Below, piece by piece: positions 1-14,009 of a stretch of DNA of 64,000 bases. The DNA is from Pseudomonadota bacterium (GTDB lineage Bacteria; Pseudomonadota; Gammaproteobacteria; Burkholderiales; Burkholderiaceae_C). The DNA lies in NCBI GenBank assembly GCA_963205115.1, contig CAUJHV010000035.1, positions 1 through 64,000 of the forward strand. The letters are read 5' to 3'. The position numbers and the translations under genes were made by a program. The notes under the pieces were generated by a model, which did no database searches, had not been told where the DNA came from, and saw nothing but the letters and a program-made list of their open reading frames with translations. The number at the start of each line of letters is the position of its first letter. Positions within the stretch are counted from its first letter, which is position 1.

Positions 1-55
1 TGCTGCTTCCAGGCGCTGCCCAGTTGTTCGAAACCCTTCAGTGGCGTGCCGGCGC

Positions 56-730
56 TCACATCAAGCCCCTTTCGGCCATCGACACCACCTGCCCGTGGCC
101 GACGATGAAGTGGTCCAGCACGCGCACGTCCACCAGCTGCAACGCGTCGCGCAGGGTGCGCGTGAGGGTCTCGTCGGCGCGCGAGGGCTCGGGCATGCCG
201 GACGGGTGGTTGTGCGCCAGCACCACGGCGCCGGCATTGCGGTGCAGGGCTTCCTTGACCACCTCGCGGGGATAGACGGAGGTCTGCGAGAGCGTGCCGC
301 GAAAAAGCGTCTGCATGTCGATGAGACGGTGCTGCGCGTCCAGGAACAGGACCGCGAATTCTTCATGAGCCAGGCCGGACAGGTGCAAGGACAGGTAATC
401 GCGCACCCGCGCCGGCGAATCGAAGACCGGTTCGGCCGCGAGCTGGCGCGCCAGCGAGCGCCGGGCCATTTCCGCCACCGCAGCCAGCTCGGCGCAACGC
501 GCCGGCCCGAGGCCCTTGACGCCGCGCAGTTCGGCCGGCCGTGCATCCAGCAGCCCGGAGAAACCGCCAAAGCGGTCCAGCAGATCCTGCGCGAACAGCA
601 GCACCGGGCGCCCGCGCGAACCGGTGCGCAGCAGCAGGGCCAGCAGCTCGGCATCGGCCAGGCTGGCCACCCCGAGGGTGAGTGCGCGCTCGCGCGGGCG
701 GGCTGCTGCCGGAAGGTCCTCGAGTTTCAT
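56..730 (-). CDS. radC: RadC family JAB-domain protein
   Basis: RadC-family protein of 224 aa, the usual length. An N-terminal helix-hairpin-helix segment (residues about 1-100, including [13 protein letters not shown]) is followed by a JAB/MPN-type domain with the metal motif HNHPSG and a following acidic D near residue 185. The family was once assigned to DNA repair, but its real role is unresolved; the domain is that of a metal-dependent hydrolase. The ATG at 728-730 was chosen because homologues begin at the conserved segment [12 protein letters not shown]; the frame stays open upstream but that part looks like non-coding shadow. It is divergent from slpA, with 141 bp between the two starts. 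Confidence 0.95.
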   Translation of the reverse strand: MKLEDLPAAARPRERALTLGVASLADAELLALLLRTGSRGRPVLLFAQDLLDRFGGFSGLLDARPAELRGVKGLGPARCAELAAVAEMARRSLARQLAAEPVFDSPARVRDYLSLHLSGLAHEEFAVLFLDAQHRLIDMQTLFRGTLSQTSVYPREVVKEALHRNAGAVVLAHNHPSGMPEPSRADETLTRTLRDALQLVDVRVLDHFIVGHGQVVSMAERGLM

Positions 731-871
731 GGCGGTGTTCGGCGAATGGGCTGTGACAGGCGGGTGGCGGGTGGGTCCGTAGAATGAGGACAGTCTAGGC
801 GCGGGCATCTGCCGGCGCTTCCCCCATCCCGTTGCCACCCTTGGCGTCCCACTCTTGCGTCCCACTTCCGC

Positions 872-1315
872 GTGAACACCATCCAGGAGGGGTCGTTTCT
901 GACCCTGCATTACCGGCTCGTCGGCCCCGATGGCGCTGACGTGGTCAATACCTTCGACGGCAAGCCGGCGACGCTGTCGCTCGGCACCGGGCAACTGGCG
1001 CCGGCCATGGAACGCCACCTGCTGGGCCTGCCCGAAGGCACGCGCCGGACCTTCGATCTGGGTGCCGGCGAAGCCTTTGGCGAGCGCAACCCGCAGCTGC
1101 TGCAGCGGGTCAAGCGCGCGCTGCTGCTGGAACTGGGCGATCCGGATGCCGACTACCAGGTGGGCGATGTCGTGCAGTTCCCGACACCGGACGGGCAGGG
1201 CGCCTATGCGGGCGTGGTGCGCGAATGCGGCGACGGCTGGTTGCTGTTCGACTTCAACCACCCGCTGGCTGGACAGCCCGTGCAGTTCGAAGTCCATGTG
1301 CTGGGGGTGCTGTGA
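872..1315 (+). CDS. slpA: FKBP-type peptidyl-prolyl cis-trans isomerase, SlpA/FkpB type
   Basis: Small cytoplasmic FKBP-type prolyl isomerase of 147 aa with no signal peptide. The FKBP core (LTLHYRL...[16 protein letters not shown]) is interrupted by the insert typical of SlyD/SlpA proteins, and [10 protein letters not shown] is the characteristic flap motif. SlyD's His-rich metal-binding tail is absent, so SlpA/FkpB is the better name. The start is GTG at 872; I see no strong ribosome binding site. The stop overlaps the ispH ATG (TGATG at 1313-1317), so the two are translationally coupled, an arrangement conserved in many proteobacteria. Confidence 0.92.
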   Translation: MNTIQEGSFLTLHYRLVGPDGADVVNTFDGKPATLSLGTGQLAPAMERHLLGLPEGTRRTFDLGAGEAFGERNPQLLQRVKRALLLELGDPDADYQVGDVVQFPTPDGQGAYAGVVRECGDGWLLFDFNHPLAGQPVQFEVHVLGVL

Positions 1316-2289
1316 TGGTGGAGAAAACCGATCTGCGCGAAGTGGTGCTGGCCGAGCCGCGAGGCTTCTGTGCCGGTGTCGACCGCGCCATCGAGATCGT
1401 CGAGCGCGCGCTGCGCAAGTTCGGTGCGCCGATCTACGTGCGCCACGAGATCGTGCACAACACCTACGTCGTCGAAGACCTGCGCGCCAAGGGGGCGATC
1501 TTCATCGAGGACCTGGCCGAAGTGCCCCGCGGCGCGACGCTGGTGTTCAGCGCGCACGGCGTGAGCCAGGCGGTCCGTCAGGAGGCCGACGCGCGCGGCT
1601 TCCAGGTCTTCGACGCCACGTGCCCGCTGGTGACCAAGGTGCACGTCGAGGTCGCCAAGCTGGCCAAGGAAGGCTACGAGTTCATCATGATCGGCCACAA
1701 GGGCCACCCCGAAGTCGAAGGCACGATGGGCCAGCTCGAGGGCGGCATCTACCTGGTCGAGGACATTGCTGACGTGGCGCGCGTGGAGCCCCAGGGCGAC
1801 AAGCTGGCCGTGGTCACGCAGACCACGCTCAGCGTGGACGACGCGGCCGGCATCCTGACGGCGGTGAAGCAGCGCTTCCCGCACGTGCGCGAGCCCAAGA
1901 AGCAGGACATCTGCTACGCCACGCAGAACCGCCAGGACGCCGTGAAGGTGCTGGCGCCCGCGGTGGACGTGGTCATCGTGGTGGGCAGCCGCACCAGCAG
2001 CAACAGCAACCGCCTGCGCGAACTGGCGCAGCGCATGGGCACGCCGGCCTACATGGTCGACGGCGCCGACGACCTCAAGCCCGAGTGGTTCGTGGGCACG
2101 CCGCGTGTGGGCCTGACCGCCGGCGCATCAGCGCCGGACATCCTGGTGCAGCAGGTCATCGCCCGGCTGCGCGAAATGGGTGCCGCGGCCATCCGCACCA
2201 TCGAAGGCGTCGAAGAAACCGTGCACTTCCCGCTGCCCATGGGCCTGGGCGACAAGAGCATGGCGCAGGTGGCTGCCACGCGATCCTGA
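1315..2289 (+). CDS. ispH: 4-hydroxy-3-methylbut-2-enyl diphosphate reductase
   Basis: Last enzyme of the MEP isoprenoid pathway: it reduces HMBPP to IPP and DMAPP using a [4Fe-4S] cluster. The 324-aa length is normal. The three cluster cysteines are visible at Cys19 (GFCAGV), Cys103 (DATCPLV) and Cys200 (QDICYAT), and the catalytic Glu lies in the conserved TQTTLS / YATQNRQ framework. The ATG at 1315 overlaps the slpA stop; the frame is open for 30 codons further upstream, but that stretch is slpA in another frame. serS follows after 116 bp. Confidence 0.97.
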   Translation: MVEKTDLREVVLAEPRGFCAGVDRAIEIVERALRKFGAPIYVRHEIVHNTYVVEDLRAKGAIFIEDLAEVPRGATLVFSAHGVSQAVRQEADARGFQVFDATCPLVTKVHVEVAKLAKEGYEFIMIGHKGHPEVEGTMGQLEGGIYLVEDIADVARVEPQGDKLAVVTQTTLSVDDAAGILTAVKQRFPHVREPKKQDICYATQNRQDAVKVLAPAVDVVIVVGSRTSSNSNRLRELAQRMGTPAYMVDGADDLKPEWFVGTPRVGLTAGASAPDILVQQVIARLREMGAAAIRTIEGVEETVHFPLPMGLGDKSMAQVAATRS

Positions 2290-2342
2290 TTGCCGTGCGG
2301 CGTGCGCTTCGGCGCGCGCCGCCGTGCCCGCTTCGCCTGTAG

Positions 2343-3698
<1,356 letters not shown>

Positions 3699-3741
3699 AC
3701 TCCTGGGTTCGCCGCCTGACCCGCGGCGAGCGCGAATACCC

Positions 3742-3833
3742 GGAAAGGTGGCAGAGTGGTCGAATGCGCCGGACTCGAAATCCGGTTCGCGGGTTATCCC
3801 GCGACGAGGGTTCGAATCCCTCCCTTTCCGCCA
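3742..3833 (+). tRNA. tRNA-Ser(CGA)
   Basis: A 92-nt serine tRNA with encoded CCA at 3831-3833. The acceptor stem pairs GGAAAGG (3742-3748) with CCTTTCC, and the anticodon stem CCGGA/TCCGG encloses loop CTCGAAA with anticodon CGA at 3776-3778, which reads UCG. The long class II variable arm (TTCGCGGGTTATCCCGCGA) is present and the T arm is GAGGGTTCGAATCCCTC. Its 3' end is duplicated about 10.1 kb downstream, so this gene is the integration site of the restriction-modification island. Confidence 0.97.
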
Positions 3834-3870
3834 GAGACAAACGCCCGCTTCATGCGGGCGTTTTTCTTGG
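3820..3870 (+). repeat. Proximal attachment repeat (attL-like)
   Basis: The last 14 nt of tRNA-Ser plus the adjoining terminator. It matches 13958-14009 with one substitution in the hairpin loop (TTCAT against TGCAT) and one extra A in the distal copy. Weaker similarity continues on both sides of an insertion (3872-3897 against 14034-14058). This is the direct-repeat pattern expected of a tRNA-targeted integrative element. Confidence 0.75.
3840..3866 (+). terminator. Rho-independent terminator after tRNA-Ser
   Basis: Stem AACGCCCGC / GCGGGCGTT with loop TTCAT, followed by a run of T residues. It ends the tRNA transcript and is included in the repeat found again at 13980-14006. Confidence 0.9.
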
Positions 3871-3982
3871 TGCGAGCTCGATTCGACAGGGCCGGATCGG
3901 GTCGGCACACGTGGCGTCAGATGAGGCGGCGCCATTGGGCTTGAATATCATCGGACGGCGCACTTCGTCCCGACAGGCACCC

Positions 3983-6446
<2,464 letters not shown>

Positions 6447-6454
<8 letters not shown>

Positions 6455-7757
6455 ACCTCAAGGTTGGGCAACGCAGCCGCTATCCGCGGTGATTTCGTCC
6501 TTGGATGCTGGAGTCAGTGTTAACGCCGAAGATCGGCCACACGCAGCAGGCGAGGTTGGAGTTCTCAAGACGAGCGCCCTCAGTGGCGGTGTGTTCCGGC
6601 CGGAACAGAACAAGGCCGTTCTGGCGAAGGAGCGCGGGCGCGTGGCCGAGCCCGTGATCAGCGATTCGATCCTATTGAGCCGCATGAATACGCCGGCTCT
6701 AGTCGGGGAGTCCTGCTACGTCGAGGAGGACTGGCCGACGCTCTTTGTGCCCGATCGAATTTGGCAGTTGAAGCCTCGCTCACGCGAATCGCTGTCGATG
6801 CGCTGGCTCGCGCACGTTCTTCGCAGCACAAGTGCCCGAGCACACATCGAGACGCACGCTACCGGCACAAGTGGGTCCATGAAGAACTTGCCAAAGCGCA
6901 GGTTGATGGCTCTGCAGGTTCACTTTCCGCCGTTCCAGGAGCAACGAGTGATCGCTGAGGTGCTCGACACCCTCGACACCACCATCCGCCAGACCGAGTC
7001 GATCATCGAGAAGCTCAAGCAAGTCAAGCAGGGGCTTCTGCACGACTTGCTGACCCGCGGCATCGACGCCAACGGCGAACTGCGTCCGCCGCAGAGTCAG
7101 GCGCCCCATCTCTACAAGGAATCGGCGTTAGGGTGGATTCCTAGCGACTGGAACATGGCACCATTGGGTGAGCTTGCGCAGGTGGACCGTGGCAAGTTTA
7201 CTCACCGTCCTAGAAATGACCCTGCGTTCTACGGAGGCCCACATCCGTTTATCCAAACTGGCGACGTTGCCAATGCGGTCGGCGGGTACGTGTCTTCGTA
7301 CTCGCAGACATTGAGCGAGCGCGGCACCACGGTCAGTCAGGAGTTTCCCGCAGGCACTGTCGCCATCACCATCGCAGCAAACATTGCAGATACTGCAATC
7401 CTTGCCGTACCTATGTATTTCCCGGATAGCGTGGTTGGTGCCATCGTCGCACCGTCGGTGAACTCGCGATTCATCGAGTTGTCGGTGCGCCGCGCTAAGC
7501 CCCGACTCGATGCTCGAGCCCCGCAGAGTGCCCAGAAGAATATCAACTTGCAGGACCTGCGCCCTTTGCCGATCCCGTTGCCGAGCAAGGCAGAGCAAGA
7601 CGCAATCGCTGAGCGGTACGAGGCAGTTCAACTCAGACTCGACACTGAGGAGGCAGCGGCCAGAAAGTTGCGTGAAGCAAAGTGCGGCCTCATGGACGAC
7701 CTCCTCACCGGGCGCGTCCGCGTGACTTCGCTGTTGGACACTGCCGCGACAGCATGA
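6447..7757 (+). CDS. hsdS: Type I restriction-modification system, specificity subunit
   Basis: DNA-recognition subunit (436 aa) that sets the bipartite target site. It has two target-recognition domains, residues about 1-150 and 225-380, separated by the conserved helical spacer [16 protein letters not shown]... and closed by a second one ([13 protein letters not shown]...[13 protein letters not shown]). The sequence inside both recognition domains is visibly less GC-rich than hsdM and hsdR, as is usual for these fast-shuffling segments. It overlaps hsdM by 8 nt and the next gene by 4 nt (ATGA). Confidence 0.95.
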
Positions 7758-9418
7758 ACCCACCGTCGCTGCCTTCCCGCGAATCGCTGACGGTCGAGTT
7801 CAAGAGCGACCGATCGCGCCTGTCCGACCGCGAACTGGTCGAGGCCGTGGTCTGCCTGGCCAACGCGGACGGCGGCGAGATCTGGCTCGGTGTGGAAGAC
7901 AACGGCACGCCCACGGGCCTGCATGCGGAGCATCTGAACCTGGCCGGCCTGGGCGGGCTGGTGGCGGCGCGCACGTCGCCGTCGGTGGCCGTTGTGGTCA
8001 CGCCTGTCAACTTGAACGGTATTGCCGTGGCGCACATCGCGGTGCCGAAGAGCAGCGCCGAGGTCGCCACAAGCAACGGCGTCTACCTGCGCCGCCGCAT
8101 CAAGCACGATGGCACGCCCGAATGCGCGCCGATGCTGCCGCACGACCGCGCCAGCCGTGCCGCGCACTTTGGCCTGGCCGATGCCTCGGCCCAGCCCGTG
8201 GCCGGCGCCACGCTGGCCGACCTGGACCCGTTGGAGCGTGAGCGTCTGCGGCAAAGTGTGCAGCAGTACGGCGGTGACCGTGTGCTGCTGGAGCTGGATG
8301 ACGAGGCGCTGGACGGCGCGTTGGGCCTCACCGCCCGCCAAGCCGACGGTGCTCGCGTGCCCACGCTGACCGGCCTGCTGCTGGTGGGCCGCGAGCAGGC
8401 CCTGCGCGACCTCGTGCCCACGCATGAGTTTGCCTTTCAGGTGCTGGCGCAGGAGGCTGTGCGCTTCAACGAGTTCCGACGCTTCCCGCTGCTCAAGGCG
8501 CTGGACTGGCTGGAAACCAACTTCCGCCCGTACAACCCCGAGCGTGAGATTCAGGTGGGCCTGTTTCGCGTGCCGGTGCCGCGCGTGGACCTGGGTGCCT
8601 TTCGGGAAGCGGTGGCCAATGCACTGGTGCACCGCGACTACCACCGCCTGGGCGCCGTGCATGTGCGGCTGGACGATGATGGCCTGACCATCAGCAACCC
8701 GGGCGGCCTGGTGGACGGTGTGACGCTGGCCAACCTGCTGACCACGGAGCCGAGGCCACGCAACCGGACCTTGGCCGACGCGATGAAGCGCGTGGGCGTG
8801 GTCGAACGGTCCGGCCGCGGCGTGGACAAGATCTATCGCGGCATGCTGCGCTTCGGCAGGCCCGAGCCCGACTACCGGCGCACGAGCGAGTACAGCGTGG
8901 TGCTGCGTCTGGCCACGGTGGATGCCGACGAGTCGTTCCTGAAGCTGGTGGTGGACGAAGAGCGCAAGCTGGGCAGAGACCTCCCCATCGACAGCCTGAT
9001 CGCGCTGGCCGCGCTGCGGGAACTCAAACGCCTGGGCACCGAAGAGCTGGCCGTGCACATCCAGCGCGAGCCGGCGCAGGCCAAGCGCACCTTGGAACTG
9101 CTGCTGGAAGCCGGCCTCGTGCAGGCCCACGGTGCCACCAAGGGACGCACCTACACGCTCGCACCAGGGGTGTACCAGGCCGACGGTGACAAGGCGGCGT
9201 ACACGCGGCAGACAGGCTTCAGCGCCCTGCAGCACGAACAGCTGGTGCTGAACTATGTGCGCCAGCATCAGGCCATTCGACGTGCTGATGTGATGGAGCT
9301 GTGCCGACTGTCGGAGGGACAAGCCAAGGAGCTGCTCAAGCGCATGAAGGCGTCAGGGCAACTGCAGCTGGAGGGTGCCGGCCGAGGGGCGCTCTACCGG
9401 CTGAAGCCGCTTGCTTGA
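7754..9418 (+). CDS. AlbA_2 / HATPase_c_4 domain putative transcriptional regulator
   Basis: Protein of 554 aa commonly found inside type I restriction loci. The N-terminal AlbA_2 (Schlafen-like, divergent AAA_4) domain spans residues about 5-125 (ESLTVEFKSD...LANADGGEIWLGVEDNG). A GHKL-type ATPase segment follows at about 290-390 (REAVANALVHRDYHR, then LTISNPGGLV), and the C-terminus has two winged-helix-like stretches (GTEELAVHIQREPAQAKRTL; RRADVMELCRLSEGQA). Known relatives are annotated as ATP-dependent helicase-like or transcriptional regulators; a role in controlling or assisting the surrounding system is an inference from its position. Translation is coupled to hsdS by an ATGA overlap. 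Confidence 0.85.
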   Translation: MNPPSLPSRESLTVEFKSDRSRLSDRELVEAVVCLANADGGEIWLGVEDNGTPTGLHAEHLNLAGLGGLVAARTSPSVAVVVTPVNLNGIAVAHIAVPKSSAEVATSNGVYLRRRIKHDGTPECAPMLPHDRASRAAHFGLADASAQPVAGATLADLDPLERERLRQSVQQYGGDRVLLELDDEALDGALGLTARQADGARVPTLTGLLLVGREQALRDLVPTHEFAFQVLAQEAVRFNEFRRFPLLKALDWLETNFRPYNPEREIQVGLFRVPVPRVDLGAFREAVANALVHRDYHRLGAVHVRLDDDGLTISNPGGLVDGVTLANLLTTEPRPRNRTLADAMKRVGVVERSGRGVDKIYRGMLRFGRPEPDYRRTSEYSVVLRLATVDADESFLKLVVDEERKLGRDLPIDSLIALAALRELKRLGTEELAVHIQREPAQAKRTLELLLEAGLVQAHGATKGRTYTLAPGVYQADGDKAAYTRQTGFSALQHEQLVLNYVRQHQAIRRADVMELCRLSEGQAKELLKRMKASGQLQLEGAGRGALYRLKPLA

Positions 9419-9545
9419 AGCCGGCAGCAGACGGGCGGAAATGGCTGGAATCGGATGGAAACGGATGGAAATGGATGGGCTGCGGCGAGATCGCCCGAGA
9501 ATGAGACCTGACAGATCAAGCACTTAGCGCAGGCCAGGGAGGCTT

Positions 9546-12500
9546 ATGGGCTGGGAATTGGACGAAGTGGAGCGCCCGTTTGTCGAGCAGCTGCTGGGCA
9601 TGGGTTGGGGCTTCCTGGAGGGGCACCTGGACGCCCCTTCCGCCACCGGCCGCACCAGCTTCACCGAAGTCATCCAGGAAGCCACGCTGCGCCGCCAGGT
9701 CCACACACTGAACCTCGACGCGAACGGGCAGCCCTGGCTGGACGACGAGCGCCTTTCGCAGGCTGTCGGTGCCATCACCCGCATCCCCGCACATCGTCTG
9801 ATGGAGGCCAACCAGGCCGCCACCGAGTTGCTGCTGGGTGGCCTGACGGTCGAAGGCCTGCCCGGCTGGGACGGCGGCCGCGGCCAGACCATCCACTTCA
9901 TCGACTGGGTGCACCCCGAGCGCAACGCCTTCACGGTGGTCAACCAGTACAGGGTGGACTGCCCGCCGGGCTATACCCGCGGCAAGGCCTTCATCGTGCC
10001 GGACTTGGTGCTGCTGGTGAACGGCATCCCGCTGGTGGTGGTGGAGTGCAAGAGCCCCAGCGTGCCAGAGCCGCTGGCGGATGCGGTGGATCAACTGCGC
10101 CGCTACAGCAACCAGCGCCGCGCCAGCGGCGAGGTGGACGACAACGAGGGCAACGAGCCGCTGTTCCACACCAACCAGCTGTTGATCGCCACCAGCTTCG
10201 ACCAGGCCCGCGTGGGCGTCGTGGGTGCCACCTTCCGCCACTTTGCGGCCTGGAAGACGCTGGTCGGCGCGGACGGGCAGGGTACAGAGGCCGAAGTCGC
10301 TGCGACGCTGGGCAAGAGCGCGCTGTCCGAACAGGAGCGCCTGGTGGCCGGCCTGCTGCGCCCAGCGCACCTGCTGGACGTGGTGCGGCACTTCATGCTC
10401 TTCATGGCGGCGGGCGGGCAGGTGGTGAAGTCCGTGTGCCGCTACCAGCAATACCGCGCCGTCAACCGCGCCATCCATCGCCTGCGCACCGGCAAGACGC
10501 GCCTGCAGGACGGTGAGCACGACCGGCGCGGCGGCATCGTCTGGCACACCCAGGGCTCGGGCAAGAGCCTGACCATGGTCTTCCTGATGCGCAAGCTGCG
10601 CGGCGATGCGTTGCTGCGTCGCTTCAAGGTGGTGGTGGTCACGGACCGCAATGACCTGGAGCGCCAGCTCTCCGAGACCGCCACGCTCACCGGCCAGAAC
10701 GTGCTGCGCGCCAACTCAGCAGAAGATCTCAAACGCCACTTGCGGCGGCCGGCGCCCGACATCGTGTTCGGCATGATCCAGAAGCAGCGTGGTGGCGATG
10801 TGGCCGACGACACCACGCGTACGCCCGGCGCTGCCACGGTGTTGACGGCCGAGGAGCCGCGGCCGCAGGCGCTTGCCCCGGAGGTACTGAACGCCGATGA
10901 CGCCATCCTGGTTCTGGTGGATGAAGCCCACCGCAGCCAGGCGGGCGACCTGCAAGCCAGCCTCTTGGCCGGGTTGCCCAACTGCGCGCGCATCGGCTTC
11001 ACCGGCACGCCCATCCTGATGGGCGACAAGAAGCGCACGCACGCAATCTTTGGCGAGTTCATCGACCGCTACACGATTCGCGAGGCGGAGGCCGATGAAG
11101 CCATCGTGCCGATCCTGTACGAGGGCCGCACGGCCCAGGGCGCCGTGAAGGACGGGGCAAGCCTGGACGATCTGTTCGAGGACCTGTTCCGCGAGCACAC
11201 GCCCGAGGAACTGGAGGCGATCAAGAAGAAGTACGCCACCAAGGGCCAGATCTTCGAAGCGCCGGACCTGATCCGCGACAAGGCGCGCGACATGCTGCGC
11301 CACTACGTCACCCACATCCTGCCCAACGGGTTCAAGGCGCAGGTCGTGGCCTACAGCCGGTTGGCCGTGCTGCGCTACCTCGATGCCTTTCTGGCCGCAC
11401 GCGATGAGCTGGCGGCAGAGGCTGATGCCTTGAACCCCGAAGACAAGGCCCTGGACGACGAGGCCTTGTGCACCCGCCCCGCGGGCGTTCAGGCCCAGGT
11501 GCAAGCCTGGCGCTGGCGCGAAGTGCTGGGCCGGCTGGAATTTGCAGCCATCATCTCCGGCAGCAACAACGACGATCCGGCCTGGAAGTTGTGGACTGAC
11601 AGCGCGGCGCAAGAGCAGCGCATCGCACGGTTCAAGAAGCCTTTGCAGGGTGAAGACCGGACCAAGACGGACCCGCTGGCCTTCTTGATCGTGAAGTCGA
11701 TGCTGCTCACCGGTTTTGACGCGCCGATCGAAGGCGTGATGTACCTGGACCGCCCCATCCGCGAGGCCGAGCTGCTGCAGACTATCGCGCGTGTCAATCG
11801 CACCGGCCACGGCAAGCGCTTCGGCATCGTGGTGGATTACTTCGGCCTGGCCCATCACCTGAAGGAAGCGCTGAGCGTCTATGCCGACGAAGACATCGAC
11901 GGCGCGCTGCAGAGCCTGAAGGACGAGATCCCGGTGCTGCGCGACCGGCATGCGCGCGTGATGGACCTCTTTCACCGCCGCGGCATCGAGAGCCTCGGCG
12001 ACCACGAAGACTGCGTGAAAGCGCTGGAGGACGAGCGGCTGCGCGCCGAGTTTGCGGTGAAGCTCAAGGACTTTCTGGGCACGCTGGACTTGGTGCTGCC
12101 GCGGCCCGAAGGCCTGCCCTTTGCGCCGGACGCCAAGAAGCTGGCCTTCATCTACGCCCGCGCCCGCAACCGCTACCGTGACACGCCGGTGCTGGGCAAG
12201 GACGTGGGCGCCAAGGTACGCAAGCTGATCGACGACCACGTGGTGTCGATGGGCGTGGACCCGAAGATCCCGCCGGTGTCGCTGACCGATGCGGACTTCG
12301 GCAACAAGCTGGCGCGCGAGCCCAATGACCGCGCCAAGGCCTCGGAGATGGAGCACGCCATCCGCGCCCACATCCGGGAACACATGGACGAAGACCCGGT
12401 GGCGTATCGCAAGCTCAGCGAACGCCTGCGCGAACTGCTGGGCAAGCTGGACGAACAGTGGGCCGAGTTGACCAAGGCCCTGCAAGGCCTGGTGTCGGAG

Positions 12501-12848
12501 ATCCAGGCAGGCCATGTGGCCGGCGACGACAGCCTGCCCGAACTGCCCGAGCACTACGGGCCGTTCCTGCGCCTGATTGCGGATGCGGTGGCCGCAGACG
12601 CTGCCTTGACCGACCCGCAGAACAAGCAGATGCTGGACGTGACGGTTGAACTGGTCGACATGATCGCCGCCGAGTTGGTGCCCAACTTCTGGCGCCCCAA
12701 CCGCCAGCCTGCGCAGGACGCGCTGGGTTCAGCAGTGTTTGCGATGCTGATGAAGGCCCGCCTGCTGCCGGCCACCCAGACGGAAGCTTTGACGGACAAG
12801 GTGATGGAACTTGCCCGGGCCAATCACGACCGGCTGCTGCGCTCATGA
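9546..12848 (+). CDS. hsdR: Type I restriction-modification system, restriction (translocase/endonuclease) subunit
   Basis: Motor and nuclease subunit, 1100 aa. The N-terminal PD-(D/E)xK nuclease shows D153 and E167-C-K169. The SF2 translocase follows, with Walker A GSGKS (K340), DEAH box D459-H462, a TGTPI motif III, and the late motifs LLTGFDAP and QTIARVNR. The C-terminal third (about 850-1100) is the helical domain that docks onto HsdM/HsdS. It follows 127 bp of non-coding sequence holding degenerate GGATGGAAA repeats (about 9440-9478), so it may have its own promoter. The stop overlaps the next gene by 4 nt. Confidence 0.96.
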   Translation: MGWELDEVERPFVEQLLGMGWGFLEGHLDAPSATGRTSFTEVIQEATLRRQVHTLNLDANGQPWLDDERLSQAVGAITRIPAHRLMEANQAATELLLGGLTVEGLPGWDGGRGQTIHFIDWVHPERNAFTVVNQYRVDCPPGYTRGKAFIVPDLVLLVNGIPLVVVECKSPSVPEPLADAVDQLRRYSNQRRASGEVDDNEGNEPLFHTNQLLIATSFDQARVGVVGATFRHFAAWKTLVGADGQGTEAEVAATLGKSALSEQERLVAGLLRPAHLLDVVRHFMLFMAAGGQVVKSVCRYQQYRAVNRAIHRLRTGKTRLQDGEHDRRGGIVWHTQGSGKSLTMVFLMRKLRGDALLRRFKVVVVTDRNDLERQLSETATLTGQNVLRANSAEDLKRHLRRPAPDIVFGMIQKQRGGDVADDTTRTPGAATVLTAEEPRPQALAPEVLNADDAILVLVDEAHRSQAGDLQASLLAGLPNCARIGFTGTPILMGDKKRTHAIFGEFIDRYTIREAEADEAIVPILYEGRTAQGAVKDGASLDDLFEDLFREHTPEELEAIKKKYATKGQIFEAPDLIRDKARDMLRHYVTHILPNGFKAQVVAYSRLAVLRYLDAFLAARDELAAEADALNPEDKALDDEALCTRPAGVQAQVQAWRWREVLGRLEFAAIISGSNNDDPAWKLWTDSAAQEQRIARFKKPLQGEDRTKTDPLAFLIVKSMLLTGFDAPIEGVMYLDRPIREAELLQTIARVNRTGHGKRFGIVVDYFGLAHHLKEALSVYADEDIDGALQSLKDEIPVLRDRHARVMDLFHRRGIESLGDHEDCVKALEDERLRAEFAVKLKDFLGTLDLVLPRPEGLPFAPDAKKLAFIYARARNRYRDTPVLGKDVGAKVRKLIDDHVVSMGVDPKIPPVSLTDADFGNKLAREPNDRAKASEMEHAIRAHIREHMDEDPVAYRKLSERLRELLGKLDEQWAELTKALQGLVSEIQAGHVAGDDSLPELPEHYGPFLRLIADAVAADAALTDPQNKQMLDVTVELVDMIAAELVPNFWRPNRQPAQDALGSAVFAMLMKARLLPATQTEALTDKVMELARANHDRLLRS

Positions 12849-13540
12849 GGACGTTCACCGAGCATGACCTGCAGTTCGAGCTGCGCCACAGCGAACGCCG
12901 CAGGACACTCGAGATCACGGTGGGGCGCGAGGGTGAGCTGATCCTCTCCGCGCCACCGGGCGTACCCGATGCGCGCCTGCGCGACTTTGTCCAACGCAAG
13001 CGCATGTGGGTCTACAAGCAGCTCGCCCGGCGTTATGCCTTGGCCACGCCTGCGCCGCGCAAGCAGTTCGTGGATGGCGAAGGTTTTGCCTACCTGGGCC
13101 GCAGCTACCGCCTGCGCCTGGTGCCGGAGTCCGACGCGGCGGTCAAGCTGGTCGGCGGCCGCTTCGTGATGCCCAAGGCGCTGGCCCCTCAGGGCCGCGA
13201 ACACCTGATCCGCTGGTACGCCGCGCGTGGCAAGACCTGGCTCGCCGACAAGGTCGCCGACTACGCCGCGCGGATGGAAGTCATGCCCGCTGGCGTCCAG
13301 GTTCAAGACCTGGGTTACCGCTGGGGTTCATGCGGCAAGGGCGGGATGCTGTACTTCCACTGGAAGACGATGCTGCTGCCGGCGCCCATGGCCGAGTACG
13401 TGGTGGTGCATGAGATGGCGCATCTGCATGAGCCGCATCACACATCTGCGTTCTGGCGGCGGGTGGAGAGGGCGATGCCGGAGTTTGAAAGGCGGAGGGA
13501 GCAGTTGGGCTTGCAGGGGAAGGTCGTTGAGGGCGTGTGA
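12845..13540 (+). CDS. YgjP-like (DUF45/M48-type) metallopeptidase domain protein
   Basis: Protein of 231 aa with the YgjP-like metallopeptidase domain. The zinc motif HEMAH (189-193) is followed by a third histidine pair at 198-199 and preceded by the family signature YRWGSCGKGG. There is no signal peptide, so it acts in the cytoplasm. Genes of this family are frequently the last cistron of type I restriction operons, and the ATGA overlap with hsdR shows it belongs to this one. Its substrate is unknown; roles in maturation or turnover of the complex are only possibilities. Confidence 0.88.
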   Translation: MRTFTEHDLQFELRHSERRRTLEITVGREGELILSAPPGVPDARLRDFVQRKRMWVYKQLARRYALATPAPRKQFVDGEGFAYLGRSYRLRLVPESDAAVKLVGGRFVMPKALAPQGREHLIRWYAARGKTWLADKVADYAARMEVMPAGVQVQDLGYRWGSCGKGGMLYFHWKTMLLPAPMAEYVVVHEMAHLHEPHHTSAFWRRVERAMPEFERRREQLGLQGKVVEGV

Positions 13541-13957
13541 GCGCTCCCGCGGGATGTGAACGGTGCGTACGGAAACGCTGATTTATCCGGGCTGACCATC
13601 GTCAAGCGATGCTTGATGGACATCGAAGCCCGAGGTGCGTCTTGACGGCCAGGATCGGTCCTGTTAACGCTGCTGATCGGCGCAATTGCTCGATCCCGAC
13701 GCTCGAAACCGACGCCACAACGCAAACGCTGCCGGTCAGAAGACGCGATTTTGGTCAAGGCGCATATGGATCGGCCTGTCCAGAGGCGGGTTCGAGCGGA
13801 TTGCAGCAGGCCGGAATCGCAACCGGCGGCGCGTTCGTTGTGCCCTGGCACCTTAGTTCCAAGGCGAAGTTCAAGATGGTCAAAGTGTGAGGCGGACCAG
13901 CTGGGGGACGGCGGACCGATTCACCGGAAACCCAATGCTGGCGCGGCCCTTGACAGA
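13541..13957. other. Non-coding tail of the island, possible gene remnant
   Basis: Four hundred bases between the peptidase stop and the distal repeat. Short open frames exist on both strands (for example 13609-13890 plus) but none has a plausible ribosome binding site, recognisable domain or clear codon bias. The local base composition is more AT-rich than the flanks. It may be the remains of a deleted integrase or insertion sequence, but I could not recognise any specific relic. Confidence 0.45.
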
Positions 13958-14009
13958 CTCCCTTTCCGCCAGAGACAAAACGCCCGCTGCATGCGGGCGT
14001 TTTTCTTGG
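13958..14009 (+). repeat. Distal attachment repeat (attR-like) with terminator hairpin
   Basis: Copy of the tRNA-Ser 3' end (CTCCCTTTCCGCC) plus AGAGACAAA and the hairpin CGCCCGC TGCAT GCGGGCG followed by T residues. No tRNA body precedes it, so it is a fragment. An inverted, slightly altered copy of the tRNA end (GGCGGAAAGGGGAG, 14009-14022) lies directly beyond, giving the whole spot a palindromic layout. It also ends any transcription leaving the island. Confidence 0.75.

Noticed and set aside
13609..13890. A 93-codon plus-strand frame in the island tail
   Set aside because: No ribosome binding site, no recognisable domain and a competing frame on the other strand; treated as non-coding.
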